NCBI RefSeq assembly: GCF_001522585.2
Contig: NZ_CP013373.1
Coordinates: 2,418,001 to 2,482,000, forward strand
DNA length: 64,000 bases
DNA from: Burkholderia sp. NRF60-BP8
Lineage (GTDB): Bacteria > Pseudomonadota > Gammaproteobacteria > Burkholderiales > Burkholderiaceae
Reading direction: 5' to 3'
In this document: in pieces, positions 38,694 to 48,718 of the stretch
Numbering within the stretch: the first letter of the stretch is position 1
Layout: each line of letters opens with the position of its first letter
The notes under the pieces: model-generated
What the model was told of the DNA's origin: nothing
Databases searched by the model: none
Seen by the model: only the letters and a program-made list of their open reading frames with translations
Program-made: the position numbers and the translations under genes

Positions 38694-39566
38694 TCAGTGA
38701 TCGCGCTGCGACGAACGCGCCGGATTCGCGCGCCCGCGCACGGCCATGTAGGCCCAGAACACGTAGCCGGACAGCCCGTACAGCACGAACAGGCAGAACA
38801 GCATCAGCGGCGGATCGGACGACACGAGCACGAACGCGACGACGACGAGCAGGATGGCCGCGAACGGCACGCGGTGCCGCACGTCGAGCGCCTTGCCGCT
38901 GTAGAACGGCGCGTTCGACACCATCGTCACGCCCGCGTAGATCGTCAGCACGAAGGCGACCCACGGCAGCCAGCCGAGCTTCATCGGCACGCGGTTGTCG
39001 GTCGCGAGCCACACGAAGCCCGCGATCAGCGCGGCCGCGGCCGGGCTCGGCAGCCCCTGGAAAAAGCGCTTGTCGACCACGCCGATGTTCGTGTTGAAGC
39101 GCGCGAGACGCAGTGCGGCGCCCGAGCAATAGACGAACGCGGCGAGCCAGCCCCAGCGACCGAGATCCTTCAGCACCCACTCGTACATCACGAGCGCGGG
39201 CGCCACGCCGAACGACACCATGTCCGACAGGCTGTCGAACTGCTCGCCGAACGCGCTCTGCGTATGCGTCATGCGCGCCACGCGCCCGTCCATTCCGTCG
39301 AGCACCATCGCGACGAAAATCGCGATCGCGGCGATCTCGAAGCGCACGTTCATCGCCTGCACGACCGCGAAGAAGCCGCAGAACAGCGCGGCGGTCGTGA
39401 ATGCGTTCGGCAGCAGATAGATGCCGCGCGTCTTCAGGAACCGCTGGCGCGCGGCGCGGCGGCTTTCGAGCGGCGCCTGATCGGGCGCCATCACCTTGTT
39501 GCGGCGGAACGGGCGTGGCGTCTGGCTGGAGCCGTTGCGCGGCCGACGCGGTTTGAATGCGGCCAT
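38694..39566 (-). CDS. pssA: CDP-diacylglycerol-serine O-phosphatidyltransferase
   Basis: 290 aa membrane enzyme. The CDP-alcohol phosphatidyltransferase motif is complete in LDGMDGRVARMTH followed by GEQFDSLSDMVSFG (D-G-x2-A-R-x8-G-x3-D-x3-D pattern with a one-residue variation). An N-terminal basic segment of about 45 residues precedes the helices. It makes phosphatidylserine, which the product of psd (15 bp upstream) decarboxylates to phosphatidylethanolamine. The two genes are clearly co-transcribed. Confidence 0.95.
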   Translation of the reverse strand: MAAFKPRRPRNGSSQTPRPFRRNKVMAPDQAPLESRRAARQRFLKTRGIYLLPNAFTTAALFCGFFAVVQAMNVRFEIAAIAIFVAMVLDGMDGRVARMTHTQSAFGEQFDSLSDMVSFGVAPALVMYEWVLKDLGRWGWLAAFVYCSGAALRLARFNTNIGVVDKRFFQGLPSPAAAALIAGFVWLATDNRVPMKLGWLPWVAFVLTIYAGVTMVSNAPFYSGKALDVRHRVPFAAILLVVVAFVLVSSDPPLMLFCLFVLYGLSGYVFWAYMAVRGRANPARSSQRDH

Positions 39567-39581
39567 CGTGCGCCCCGCCCC

Positions 39582-40226
39582 TTACTGCTCGAGCTCGGCG
39601 AGGATCGTCGACGACGCGTAGACCTTCTCGCCGATCGACACCTTCGCGCGGCTGCCGAGCGGCAGGTACACGTCGACGCGCGAACCGAAGCGGATGAAAC
39701 CGTAGCGCTGGCCGCGCGACAGCGGCTCGCCGGCACGGACGTAGCAGAGGATCCGGCGCGCGATCAGGCCGGCGATCTGCACGGACGTGACCGTCTTGCC
39801 GCTCGCCGTCTGGATCACCACCGCATTGCGCTCGTTCTCGGTCGACGCCTTGTCGATCGCCGCGTTCAGGAACGCGCCCGGGAAATATTCGACCTTGCTG
39901 ATCGCGCCATCGACCGGCGAACGCTGCGAATGGACATTGAAGACATTCATGAACACGCTGATCTTCAGCGCTTCGCGGTTCGCGTACGGATCCTGCGCGG
40001 TCTCGACCGCGACGATGCGGCCGTCTGCCGGGCAGAGCACCGCGTTCGGCTGCGCCGGGATCGGGCGCTGCGGATCGCGGAAGAACTGGACGACGAAGAC
40101 GAGCAGCAGCCAGAACGGCCACGCGAAGCCGAAGCCCCCGACGGCATGGATCAACAGCGCGATGACGGCTGCAATCGCGATGAACGGCCAGCCTTCGCGC
40201 GCGATGATCGGATGAGGATAGTTCAT
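39582..40226 (-). CDS. psd: Phosphatidylserine decarboxylase (short, PSD-A type)
   Basis: 214 aa from ATG 40226 ([15 protein letters not shown]); longer readings lack homology. Two N-terminal hydrophobic helices precede the catalytic part. [12 protein letters not shown] contains the Gly-Ser at which the proenzyme cleaves itself to form the pyruvoyl group. This short form differs from E. coli Psd and is common in Burkholderia and alphaproteobacteria. It completes phosphatidylethanolamine synthesis with pssA. Confidence 0.95.
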   Translation of the reverse strand: MNYPHPIIAREGWPFIAIAAVIALLIHAVGGFGFAWPFWLLLVFVVQFFRDPQRPIPAQPNAVLCPADGRIVAVETAQDPYANREALKISVFMNVFNVHSQRSPVDGAISKVEYFPGAFLNAAIDKASTENERNAVVIQTASGKTVTSVQIAGLIARRILCYVRAGEPLSRGQRYGFIRFGSRVDVYLPLGSRAKVSIGEKVYASSTILAELEQ

Positions 40227-40270
40227 GGATTCGTTCTGTGTTCGGTGAATTGCAAAGCCCGTAGCATAAC

Positions 40271-40338
40271 AAAAGCCGCCCGGGGCACTGCTGCCTTCGG
40301 ACGGCTTTTTGATGCCGGCCCTTCGCTCGAAGGGCCGG
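40271..40338 (-). terminator. Double-hairpin terminator of ilvC
   Basis: First hairpin after ilvC: CCGGCCCTTCG with CGAAGGGCCGG (40315-40338, loop CT). Second: AAAAGCCGCCCG (40271-40282) with CGGACGGCTTTT (40298-40309), one mismatch, ending in TTTTGTT on the minus strand. They separate ilvC from psd. Confidence 0.8.
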
Positions 40339-40353
40339 AACAGCACGGGGTGC

Positions 40354-41388
<1,035 letters not shown>

Positions 41389-41473
41389 TCAAAAATTCAA
41401 CAATTCGTTCGGATGGGGTACTGCGAGCCGGGACATGACGGCGCACCCGGCGTGCCTTCTTGCAATATCGGCA

Positions 41474-41965
41474 TCACACCTTCAGGATGCGCTCGCCGCG
41501 TCCGATGCCGGAGCTGCCGGTCCGCACGGTCTCGAGGATCGCGGTGGCGTCCAGCCCCTGGATGAATGCGTCGAGCTTGTCGCTCGCGCCCGTCAATTCG
41601 ATCGTGTAGGTCTTCTCGGTCACGTCGATGATGCGGCCGCGGAAAATGTCCGACATCCGCTTCATTTCTTCGCGCTCCTTGCCCACTGCACGGACCTTGA
41701 TCAGCATCAGCTCGCGTTCGATGTGTGCACCGTCGGTCAGGTCCACCACTTTCACCACCTCGATCAGGCGGTTCAGATGCTTCGTGATCTGTTCGATCAC
41801 GTCGTCCGAGCCAATGGAAACGATGGTCAGCCGCGACAGCGATTGGTCTTCGGTCGGCGCCACCGTCAAGGTTTCGATGTTGTAGCCGCGTGCGGAAAAG
41901 AGACCGACCACGCGCGACAGCGCGCCCGGTTCGTTTTCCAGCAGGACGGAAATGATGTGTCTCAT
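41474..41965 (-). CDS. ilvH: Acetolactate synthase small (regulatory) subunit
   Basis: 163 aa. The N-terminal ACT domain (MRHIISVLLENEPGALSRVVGLFSARGYNIETL) binds valine for feedback control of the catalytic subunit. A second ACT-like domain makes up the C-terminal half. It is located 111 bp after ilvI and 103 bp before ilvC. Confidence 0.97.
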   Translation of the reverse strand: MRHIISVLLENEPGALSRVVGLFSARGYNIETLTVAPTEDQSLSRLTIVSIGSDDVIEQITKHLNRLIEVVKVVDLTDGAHIERELMLIKVRAVGKEREEMKRMSDIFRGRIIDVTEKTYTIELTGASDKLDAFIQGLDATAILETVRTGSSGIGRGERILKV

Positions 41966-42076
41966 GTTCGCTTCTTCCAGAATGTGTCCGTGTCGATTCG
42001 CTCGCGCCGCGCGCCGCCGCGTGCCGCGCCGCCCTTCGTGAAGGCGGCCGCATCGCGCGCTGCGCGCGTCGCGCCG

Positions 42077-43840
42077 TTACAGATCTTCCGATCCGAGCAG
42101 CATCTCGGTGATGCCCTTGCCGGCCTGTACCATCGGCCAGACGTTTTCGGTCGGATCGGTCTGGAAGTCGAGAAACACGGTGCGGTCCTTCAGGCGCAGC
42201 GCTTCCTTCAGCGCCGGCTCCACATCCGAGGTCTTTTCGATCCGCATGCCGACATGGCCGTACGCTTCGGCGAGCTTCACGAAATCGGGCAGCGCATCCA
42301 TGTACGAATGCGAATAGCGCTTGCTGTATTCGATCTGCTGCCACTGGCGGACCATGCCGAGGTAGCGGTTGTTCAGCGAAATGATCTTCACGGGCGTGTC
42401 GTACTGCAGGCAGGTCGACAGTTCCTGGATGCACATCTGGATCGAGCCTTCGCCCGTGATGCACAGCACGTCGTCGTCCGGATGGGCCATCTTGACGCCC
42501 ATCGCCGCCGGCAGGCCGAAGCCCATCGTGCCGAGACCGCCGGAGTTGATCCAGCGACGCGGCTTGTTGAAACGGTAGAACTGCGCGGCCCACATCTGGT
42601 GCTGGCCGACGTCCGAGCACACGAATGCGTTGCCGTCCGTCAGCTCCCACGCCTTCTCGACCACGTACTGCGGCTTGATGATCTCGCTTTCGCGGTCGTA
42701 CTTCAGGCAGTCCTTCGCACGCCAGCTCTCGATGTCCTTCCACCATTGCGCAAGCGCCTCGGTGTCGGGGCCATGCTCGGCCGTCTGCAGTTGTTCGATC
42801 AGCTCCTTCAGCACTTCCTTCACGTCGCCGACGATCGGGATGTCGACCTTCACGCGCTTCGAGATCGACGACGGGTCGATGTCGATATGGATGATCTTGC
42901 GCGGACGCGACGCGAAGTGGGCAGGATCGCCGATCACGCGGTCGTCGAAGCGCGCGCCGATCGCGATCAGCACGTCGCAGTGCTGCATCGCCATGTTCGC
43001 TTCGTAGGTGCCGTGCATGCCGAGCATGCCGAGGAATTTCTTGTCCGACGCGCGATAGCCGCCGAGGCCCATCAGCGTGTTCGTGACCGGGTAGCCGAGC
43101 AGGTCCGCGAACTGGTTCAGTTCGCGCGACGCGTCGGCGAGGATGATGCCGCCACCCGTGTAGATGTACGGGCGCTTCGCCGTCAGCAGCAGCGACACGG
43201 CCTTGCGGATCTGGCCCGAATGACCTTTCGTGACGGGATTGTACGAACGCAGCGACACGCTCTTGATCGGCTCGTACTGGCACGGCGTCTTCGAGATGTC
43301 CTTCGGGATGTCGATCAGCACCGGGCCCGGACGGCCCGTGCGGGCGATGTAGAACGCCTTCTTGACGGTTTCCGCGAGGTCGCGCACGTCCTTCACGAGG
43401 AAGTTGTGCTTCACGCAGGGACGCGTGATGCCGACGGTGTCGCATTCCTGGAAGGCGTCCTGACCGATCGCGGCCGTCGGCACCTGGCCGCTGATCACGA
43501 CCATCGGGATCGAATCCATGTACGCCGTTGCGATGCCGGTCACCGCGTTGGTGACACCGGGGCCCGACGTCACGAGGCAGACGCCGACATTGCCGGTGGA
43601 GCGCGCATACGCATCGGCTGCGTGCACGGCCGCCTGTTCATGGCGCACCAGCACGTGCTGAATCTTGTCCTGCTTGTACAGCTCGTCGTAAATGTAGAGA
43701 ACCGAGCCGCCGGGATAGCCCCAGATGAATTCGACGTTTTCGTCGGCCAGTGCCTTCATGAGCACGGTGCCGCCGATGGAGTCGCTATCGGGAGGGGAAA
43801 GGGGTTCCGACGTGGAGAATTCCGCGCTGGGCATGTTCAT
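42077..43840 (-). CDS. ilvI: Acetolactate synthase large (catalytic) subunit
   Basis: 587 aa from ATG 43840 with AAAGG upstream. Three ThDP-enzyme domains are present. The N-terminal one contains FIWGYPGGSVLYIYDEL with the catalytic Glu in LVRHEQAAVHAADAYAR; the FAD/ADP-binding domain follows; the C-terminal ThDP domain has GEGSIQMCIQELSTCLQY. It makes acetolactate and acetohydroxybutyrate. It heads the ilvIHC operon, with a promoter about 150 bp upstream and a leader of about 140 nt. Confidence 0.97.
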   Translation of the reverse strand: MNMPSAEFSTSEPLSPPDSDSIGGTVLMKALADENVEFIWGYPGGSVLYIYDELYKQDKIQHVLVRHEQAAVHAADAYARSTGNVGVCLVTSGPGVTNAVTGIATAYMDSIPMVVISGQVPTAAIGQDAFQECDTVGITRPCVKHNFLVKDVRDLAETVKKAFYIARTGRPGPVLIDIPKDISKTPCQYEPIKSVSLRSYNPVTKGHSGQIRKAVSLLLTAKRPYIYTGGGIILADASRELNQFADLLGYPVTNTLMGLGGYRASDKKFLGMLGMHGTYEANMAMQHCDVLIAIGARFDDRVIGDPAHFASRPRKIIHIDIDPSSISKRVKVDIPIVGDVKEVLKELIEQLQTAEHGPDTEALAQWWKDIESWRAKDCLKYDRESEIIKPQYVVEKAWELTDGNAFVCSDVGQHQMWAAQFYRFNKPRRWINSGGLGTMGFGLPAAMGVKMAHPDDDVLCITGEGSIQMCIQELSTCLQYDTPVKIISLNNRYLGMVRQWQQIEYSKRYSHSYMDALPDFVKLAEAYGHVGMRIEKTSDVEPALKEALRLKDRTVFLDFQTDPTENVWPMVQAGKGITEMLLGSEDL

Positions 43841-44195
43841 GTTGACCTTTCGAATTTTCGGCAAAAAATTGATCGGGTGCTCTCTGCCGGGCTTGTGGCT
43901 CGGGTTCAAGCGGCGCGTCTAGTTTGAAGGGCGGGCTTCTTGGGCCAGCCTCAAATGAGACCATCACTTCATGTTGCGAATCGCCGACGATAGCGGGTAG
44001 CGATTGAGCCGTCAAGCAAAATATCCCGCAGCGCATCATGCGCGCCGCCCGGCGCCCCGCCGGCGCGGTTCGCGCGCAACGTGCGGCGCCCGACCCGGTG
44101 CCAAGCCGCGCGAAAATTTGATAGCATCCGCGGGTTTTACGAAATTTTTCGACCTTTTACACCACGCAGCGGGCCGCAGCGCATACCTTCACGGA
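43841..44195. other. Divergent region between ilvI and the sigma factor gene
   Basis: 355 bp without a convincing gene. It carries the ilvI promoter (43987-44015). No branched-chain-rich leader ORF was found between it and ilvI. Short GC-rich inverted segments near 44041-44100 and an AT-rich patch (44110-44160, including CGAAATTTTTCG) precede the sigma gene. Confidence 0.6.
43987..44015 (-). promoter_or_regulatory. ilvIHC promoter (sigma-70 type)
   Basis: Minus-strand -35 TTGACG (44010-44015), 17-bp spacer, -10 TATCGT (43987-43992). The predicted start is near 43980. Confidence 0.65.
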
Positions 44196-44759
44196 ATGGC
44201 ATCAGACAAGGAACTCGCCGACTTTCTGGCGGGCGTCGAAAGGCGCGCGTTCAAGCAGGCCGCGTACGCCGTGCGTGACGACGATGCATCACTCGACATC
44301 GTGCAGGACGCGATGATCAAGCTCGCTGAAAAGTACGGCGACCGGCCGGCGGCCGAGCTGCCGCTGCTTTTTCAGCGGATCCTGCAGAACGCGATCCACG
44401 ACTGGTTCCGCCGGCAGAAGGTCCGCAACACCTGGGTGACGCTGTTCTCGTCGCTGAACAGCACCGACGACGACGACTTCGACCCGCTCGAAACGCTCGA
44501 ATCCGCGGACGACAACGCGGGCGTCGAGAGCAGCGAGCACCGCCTCGAAAGAGAGCAGGTTCTGGCCCTGATCGACGAGGAAATCCAGAAACTTCCGGCG
44601 CGTCAACGGGAAGCGTTCCTGATGCGTTATTGGGAAGATATGGATGTCGCCGAGACTGCCGCCGCGATGGGGTGCTCCGAGGGCAGCGTCAAGACGCACT
44701 GCTCGCGAGCCACTCACACGCTGGCGCAAGCGCTCAAGGCCAAAGGAATCACGCTATGA
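44196..44759 (+). CDS. RNA polymerase sigma factor, ECF-like (sigma-70 family)
   Basis: 187 aa. Region 2 spans about 15-85 (SLDIVQDAMIKLAEKYG, LLFQRILQNAIHDWFRRQKV) and region 4 about 130-182 (LPARQREAFLMRYWEDMDVAETAAAMGCSEGSVKTH, a clear helix-turn-helix). An acidic linker (STDDDDFDPLETLESADDN) joins them. The stop overlaps the next gene (ATGA), which encodes a membrane-anchored DUF3619 protein, a plausible anti-sigma partner. The regulon is unknown. Confidence 0.9.
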   Translation: MASDKELADFLAGVERRAFKQAAYAVRDDDASLDIVQDAMIKLAEKYGDRPAAELPLLFQRILQNAIHDWFRRQKVRNTWVTLFSSLNSTDDDDFDPLETLESADDNAGVESSEHRLEREQVLALIDEEIQKLPARQREAFLMRYWEDMDVAETAAAMGCSEGSVKTHCSRATHTLAQALKAKGITL

Positions 44760-45190
44760 GCTCCGCTCCCGCAAACCGAGAACTCGAATTCGCGCTGAAG
44801 GTGCGCCGCGCGCTGGATGAGCGCGCAGCCGCCCTGCCTGCCGCGACCACCGATCGGCTGGCCGTCGCCCGCCGGGCCGCGCTCGCGCGCAAGAAGCCCG
44901 AAGCCGCGAGCGCGCCGGTGTTCGTGCCGGCCTTCGCCGGCGCGGCCGGCGCCTATGGCCCGACGCCCGCGAACCGCCCGCCGGCCGGCCGCCCGTCGTT
45001 CGCGCGCCGGCTGCTGCGCGCATGGCCGCTCGCGTTGCTGCTCGCGGGGCTCGTCGGCATCGCGTACTGGGAAGACATGCAGCGCACCGCCGAACTCGCC
45101 GATATCGACGCGGCGATGCTCAGCGACGACCTGCCGCTCAATGCGTATCTCGACCACGGGTTCAACGCGTATCTTTCGCGCGCTCACTAA
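44756..45190 (+). CDS. DUF3619 single-pass membrane protein
   Basis: 144 aa, starting inside the stop of the sigma gene (ATGA). The N-terminal 85 residues are cytoplasmic in appearance, beginning LEFALKVRRALDERAAALP. One transmembrane helix follows (AWPLALLLAGLVGIAYW, about 91-107), then a short acidic periplasmic tail ending FNAYLSRAH. Topology and coupling match an anti-sigma factor, but no known anti-sigma motif (such as a zinc HxxxCxxC) is present, so that role is inference. Confidence 0.82.
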   Translation: MSSAPANRELEFALKVRRALDERAAALPAATTDRLAVARRAALARKKPEAASAPVFVPAFAGAAGAYGPTPANRPPAGRPSFARRLLRAWPLALLLAGLVGIAYWEDMQRTAELADIDAAMLSDDLPLNAYLDHGFNAYLSRAH

Positions 45191-45216
45191 CAGACAATAA
45201 CGAGGGGATCGTACGG

Positions 45217-45978
45217 GTGAGTCAGAAGCGCGGCCTGGCCGTATTTTTCGGATGCGTGATCGCGATCGCCGTTTCCTACGTCGCCACGTATCCCCGATTC
45301 CACCCGGCCCCCGCGACGGCGCCCGTCGCGACCACCAGCCCCGCCGCGCCCGCGTCGACCGCGACCGGCCTGACCGCCGAACTCCCCCCGCTGCCCCTGC
45401 CGCTGCCGGCCGCCGCCGGCCCGCTGTCGTGGGCGCGCCTCACGCCGGCGCAGCACGCGGCCCTCGCCCCGTTCGCCGACCAGTGGGACGGCTTCAGCGA
45501 CGCCCGCAAGCGCAAATGGCTGAAGATCGCATCGCGTTTCGCGAAGTTGTCGCCGGATGATCAGAAGCGCCTGCAGGAGCGGATGACCGAATGGGCGAAG
45601 ATGACGCCCGAGCAGCGCCGCGTCGCGCGCGAGAACTACCAGAGTGCGAAGGAGCTGTCCGCCCAGGCGCGCGAGCGCGCGTGGAAGGCCTACCAGCAAC
45701 TGCCCGAGGAGCAGAAGGAACGGCTTGCCGCCGCCGAGCGCCGTCGCAAGCCGAGTGTCGTCAGCGCGCCGCCGACCGCCGCCGACCGTGACGTCCGCCG
45801 CCTCGTCAACGCGCACGAACACCCGGCGAGCGGCGCGGCGGCGGCCGCGGCGCCCGCGTCGGCCGGTGCCGCCGCGCAGCCGGCGCCCGCGTCGTCGACC
45901 TCCGGCACCGCATCCGCGCCGGCCGCCGTGGCGCCGGTGTCGCCCGCCGACGCGCCTTCGCTGTTCAAGGGCTCCTGA
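45217..45978 (+). CDS. DUF3106 domain protein
   Basis: 253 aa from GTG 45217 with GAGGGG upstream. An N-terminal signal-anchor (LAVFFGCVIAIAVSYVA) is followed by a Pro/Ala linker. A central charged helical region, about 75-175, consists of repeating LSPDDQKRLQERM / MTPEQRRVARENY / LPEEQKERLAAAE units. A long Ala/Pro/Ser tail completes it. Such repeats resemble periplasmic adaptor or metal-stress proteins. The function is unknown; operon position suggests an envelope role under the sigma factor. Confidence 0.8.
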   Translation: MSQKRGLAVFFGCVIAIAVSYVATYPRFHPAPATAPVATTSPAAPASTATGLTAELPPLPLPLPAAAGPLSWARLTPAQHAALAPFADQWDGFSDARKRKWLKIASRFAKLSPDDQKRLQERMTEWAKMTPEQRRVARENYQSAKELSAQARERAWKAYQQLPEEQKERLAAAERRRKPSVVSAPPTAADRDVRRLVNAHEHPASGAAAAAAPASAGAAAQPAPASSTSGTASAPAAVAPVSPADAPSLFKGS

Positions 45979-45984
45979 GCGGCC

Positions 45985-46491
45985 GTGGCGAGCACCGGCG
46001 CACCCGAAACCCCGGCCGTCGCGCCGTCCGTACGGCGACGCCTCGCCGCCCTGCTCTACGAAGGCGTGCTGCTGTTCGGCGTCGTGTTCTTCGCCGGGCT
46101 CGCGTTCAGCCTCGCGACACAGCAACGCAACGGCCTTGTCCATCACAACCTGCTTGCCGCATGGATCGCGCTCGTCGTCGGCGCGTATTTCGTGTGGTTC
46201 TGGACGCACGGCGGCCAGACGCTGCCGATGAAAACCTGGCGGCTCCGGCTCGAATCGTCGAGCGGCCGGCCGCTGAGCGCCGGCCACGCGCTCGTCCGCT
46301 ACGTGCTCGGCTGGCTGTGGTTCCTGCCGCCGCTCGCGCTGCACCCGCTCCTCGGCCTGTCGGTACCCGTCACGCTCGCGCTCACCGCCGCATGGATCGT
46401 CGTGTGGGCCGGCGCGGCCCGACTGCACGCCGGCCGCCAGTTCCCGCACGACCGGATCGCGCGCACGCGCGTCGTCGCGATCCCGCGCTGA
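45985..46491 (+). CDS. RDD family membrane protein
   Basis: 168 aa, GTG start 6 nt after the DUF3106 stop. Three to four helices are present: LLYEGVLLFGVVFFAGLAFSL, LLAAWIALVVGAYFVWFW and PLLGLSVPVTLALTAAWIVVW. The RDD domain motifs are R-x-L-A-x-L-x-Y/D (RRLAALLYE) and TLPMKTWRLRLE. RDD proteins are mostly uncharacterised; some act as Na+/H+ antiporters. It is the last gene of the sigma operon, with a hairpin (46521-46547) following. Confidence 0.85.
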   Translation: MASTGAPETPAVAPSVRRRLAALLYEGVLLFGVVFFAGLAFSLATQQRNGLVHHNLLAAWIALVVGAYFVWFWTHGGQTLPMKTWRLRLESSSGRPLSAGHALVRYVLGWLWFLPPLALHPLLGLSVPVTLALTAAWIVVWAGAARLHAGRQFPHDRIARTRVVAIPR

Positions 46492-46520
46492 CGCGCCGCA
46501 TTCGCCAGACGAAAGCCGCT

Positions 46521-46547
46521 CGTCCGGCGCGCTCGCCGAGCCGGACG
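46521..46547 (+). terminator. Hairpin after the sigma operon
   Basis: CGTCCGGC (46521-46528) pairs with GCCGGACG (46540-46547) across an 11-nt loop, 30 nt after the RDD stop. No U-run is present, so its terminator activity is uncertain. Confidence 0.4.
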
Positions 46548-46645
46548 CCCTTACCAAACAAGCGACGATCGTTCGGTGCGACAGGTTACGCAACGCCCAT
46601 CCGTTCACTGCTAAACATCCTTCGACGGCCGTAATAAGAACGTCT

Positions 46646-46669
46646 CGTGACTGTCACGGCACAGTCACG
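46646..46669 (+). promoter_or_regulatory. Pho-box-like element / dyad upstream of the phosphoesterase gene
   Basis: CTGTCAC-GGCA-CAGTCAC (46651-46668) fits the 7-4-7 direct repeat of PhoB sites with one difference in the second heptamer. The same bases form a perfect dyad (arms CGTGACTGT and ACAGTCACG, 46646-46654 and 46661-46669). It lies 46 bp before the ORF start, so a PhoB site is plausible but a dyad-binding regulator cannot be excluded. Confidence 0.5.
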
Positions 46670-46714
46670 CCCGCATGGCGGAATGCCGGTAATGTCAACC
46701 GGCGCGAGTCATGC

Positions 46715-47653
46715 ATGGGCCAGAAAACGTCCGCGACCTCACTGTTTCGTCACCCCATCGGCGCTCGCGCCGCCACTGCGTTCCTGTCCGGCTCGGGGGC
46801 AACCGACGGCGTGGTGTCGCACAAGCCGCCCGTCGCGCACACCACGCAGCACGAGGACCCCGAGCCGTCCGCCCATCGCTACCGCACCATCTGGCTGTCC
46901 GACATCCACCTCGGCTCGAGCGGCTGCCAGGCGCCTTACCTGCTGGACTTCCTGCGTCACAACGACTCGGAATACCTGTACCTCGTCGGCGACATCATCG
47001 ACGGCTGGCAGTTGAAGAAAGGCTGGTACTGGCCACAGGCGCACAACGACGTCGTGCAGAAGATCCTGCGCAAGGCGCGCAAGGGCACGCAGGTGGTCTA
47101 CATCCCCGGCAACCACGACGAAGGCGCGCGGCAGTTCTGCGATCTCGCGTTCGGCGACATCCAGGTGCGCGGCGAGGCATTCCACACGACGCTCGCAGGC
47201 AAACGTTTGTGGATCGTGCACGGCGACCTGTTCGACGGCGTGATCCAGCACGCGAAATGGCTCGCGTACCTCGGCGACACGCTCTACACGCTGATCCTCG
47301 TGCTGAACCGCTGGTTCAACCGGATCCGCAGCCGGCTGGGCTTCCAGTACTGGTCGCTGTCGCAGTACCTGAAGCACCAGGTGAAGAACGCGGTCAACTT
47401 CATCTCGCAGTTCGAGACCGTGATGACCGACGAGGCGCGCCGCCGCGGCTGCGACGGCGTCGTGTGCGGCCATATCCACAAGGCCGAGATCCGCGACATC
47501 GACGGCGTGCTGTACTGCAACGACGGCGACTGGGTCGAAAGCCTGTCCGCGCTCGTCGAAACGATGGAAGGCGAACTGAAGATCGTCTACTGGACGGTGA
47601 TGCGCGCCGCGCCGTCGGAGACCACGTCGCGCAAGGCCAAGGCCACTGCCTGA
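46715..47653 (+). CDS. Calcineurin-like phosphoesterase, PlcP/LpxH-like (probable phospholipid phospholipase C)
   Basis: 312 aa. Dinuclear-metal motifs are complete: D63-x-H65, GDIID (92-96), GNHDE (132-136), HGD (169-171) and GHIH (252-255). Such proteins are often labelled UDP-2,3-diacylglucosamine diphosphatase. The segments GDIIDGWQLKKGWYWPQAHN and FQYWSLSQYLKHQVKNAVN resemble PlcP, the phosphate-starvation phospholipase C that turns phospholipids into diacylglycerol. Linkage to a GT4 glycosyltransferase and a diacylglycerol kinase supports PlcP. The first 50 residues are poorly conserved; GTG 46811 is an alternative start. Confidence 0.85.
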   Translation: MGQKTSATSLFRHPIGARAATAFLSGSGATDGVVSHKPPVAHTTQHEDPEPSAHRYRTIWLSDIHLGSSGCQAPYLLDFLRHNDSEYLYLVGDIIDGWQLKKGWYWPQAHNDVVQKILRKARKGTQVVYIPGNHDEGARQFCDLAFGDIQVRGEAFHTTLAGKRLWIVHGDLFDGVIQHAKWLAYLGDTLYTLILVLNRWFNRIRSRLGFQYWSLSQYLKHQVKNAVNFISQFETVMTDEARRRGCDGVVCGHIHKAEIRDIDGVLYCNDGDWVESLSALVETMEGELKIVYWTVMRAAPSETTSRKAKATA

Positions 47654-47683
47654 CACCCCCTTACTTACAGGACAGATGCCGCG

Positions 47684-48718
47684 ATGAAGATCATGATCGT
47701 CACCGACGCGTGGGAACCGCAGGTCAACGGCGTCGTGCGCACGCTGAAGAGCACGTCGCGCGAACTCACGGCGCTCGGCCACCGCGTCGAACTGCTGACG
47801 CCGCTGGAATTCCGCACGGTACCGTGCCCGACCTACCCCGAGATCCGCCTGTCGATCCTGCCGTACCGCAAGCTGCGCGCGCGGATCGATGCGTTCGCGC
47901 CCGACGCGCTGCACATCGCGACCGAAGGCCCGCTCGGGTTGGCCGCCCGGCGCTATGCGCGCACCCGCAAGCTGCCGTACACGACCGCCTACCACACGCG
48001 CTTTCCGGAATACGTGCAGGCGCGCTTCGGCATTCCGCTCGCCGCGACCTACCGCTTCCTGCACTGGTTCCACGGCCCGTCGCTCGCGGTGATGGCGCCG
48101 ACGCCGGTCGTCAAGCAGGATCTCGAGAAATACGGCTTCACGAACGTGGTGCTGTGGACGCGCGGCGTCGATCTCGACATCTTCCGGCCGATGGAGTCGA
48201 AGGTGCTCAACACCGCGCGGCCGATCTTCCTGTACGTGGGGCGCGTCGCGATCGAGAAGAACGTCGAGGCGTTCCTGCGCCTCGATCTGCCCGGCTCGAA
48301 ATGGGTCGCGGGCGAAGGCCCCGCGCTCGCGGAACTGAAGTCGCGCTACCCGGAGGCGAACTATCTCGGCGTGCTGTCGCAGGCCGAGCTCGCGAAGGTG
48401 TATGCTGCGGCCGACGTGTTCGTGTTCCCGAGTCGCACCGACACGTTCGGCCTCGTCCTGCTCGAGGCGCTCGCCTGCGGCACGCCGGTGGCCGCGTATC
48501 CCGTCACGGGCCCGATCGACGTGCTCAGCGGAGGCGACGCCGGCGCGATGCACGAGGACCTGCAGGAAGCCTGCCTCGAGGCGCTGAAGATCGAACGCAC
48601 GACTGCGCGCGCGTGGGCCGAACGCTTCTCGTGGCGCGCGGCGTCCGAGCAGTTCGCGTCGCATCTGAAGCCACTGCCGAAGACCGCGTACTCGCCCGCC
48701 GAAGGTGCCGCCGTTTGA
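47684..48718 (+). CDS. Family 4 glycosyltransferase, Agt-like (probable diacylglycerol glucosyltransferase)
   Basis: 344 aa GT-B fold. The N-terminal MKIMIVTDAWEPQVNGVVRTL loop and AYHTRFPEYV are typical of the GT4 branch that includes MgtA and Agt lipid glycosyltransferases. The C-terminal domain has LYVGRVAIEKNVEAFL, GEGPAL and SRTDTFGLVLLEALACGTPV for nucleotide-sugar binding. It lies 30 bp after the PlcP-like gene and overlaps the dgkA start. I infer that it glycosylates the diacylglycerol released by the phosphoesterase. Confidence 0.85.
   Translation: MKIMIVTDAWEPQVNGVVRTLKSTSRELTALGHRVELLTPLEFRTVPCPTYPEIRLSILPYRKLRARIDAFAPDALHIATEGPLGLAARRYARTRKLPYTTAYHTRFPEYVQARFGIPLAATYRFLHWFHGPSLAVMAPTPVVKQDLEKYGFTNVVLWTRGVDLDIFRPMESKVLNTARPIFLYVGRVAIEKNVEAFLRLDLPGSKWVAGEGPALAELKSRYPEANYLGVLSQAELAKVYAAADVFVFPSRTDTFGLVLLEALACGTPVAAYPVTGPIDVLSGGDAGAMHEDLQEACLEALKIERTTARAWAERFSWRAASEQFASHLKPLPKTAYSPAEGAAV

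Noticed and set aside
43841..43986. Attenuator leader peptide for ilvIHC
   Set aside because: Short ORFs in the leader contain no cluster of Ile, Val or Leu codons, and no terminator hairpin with a U-run was found.
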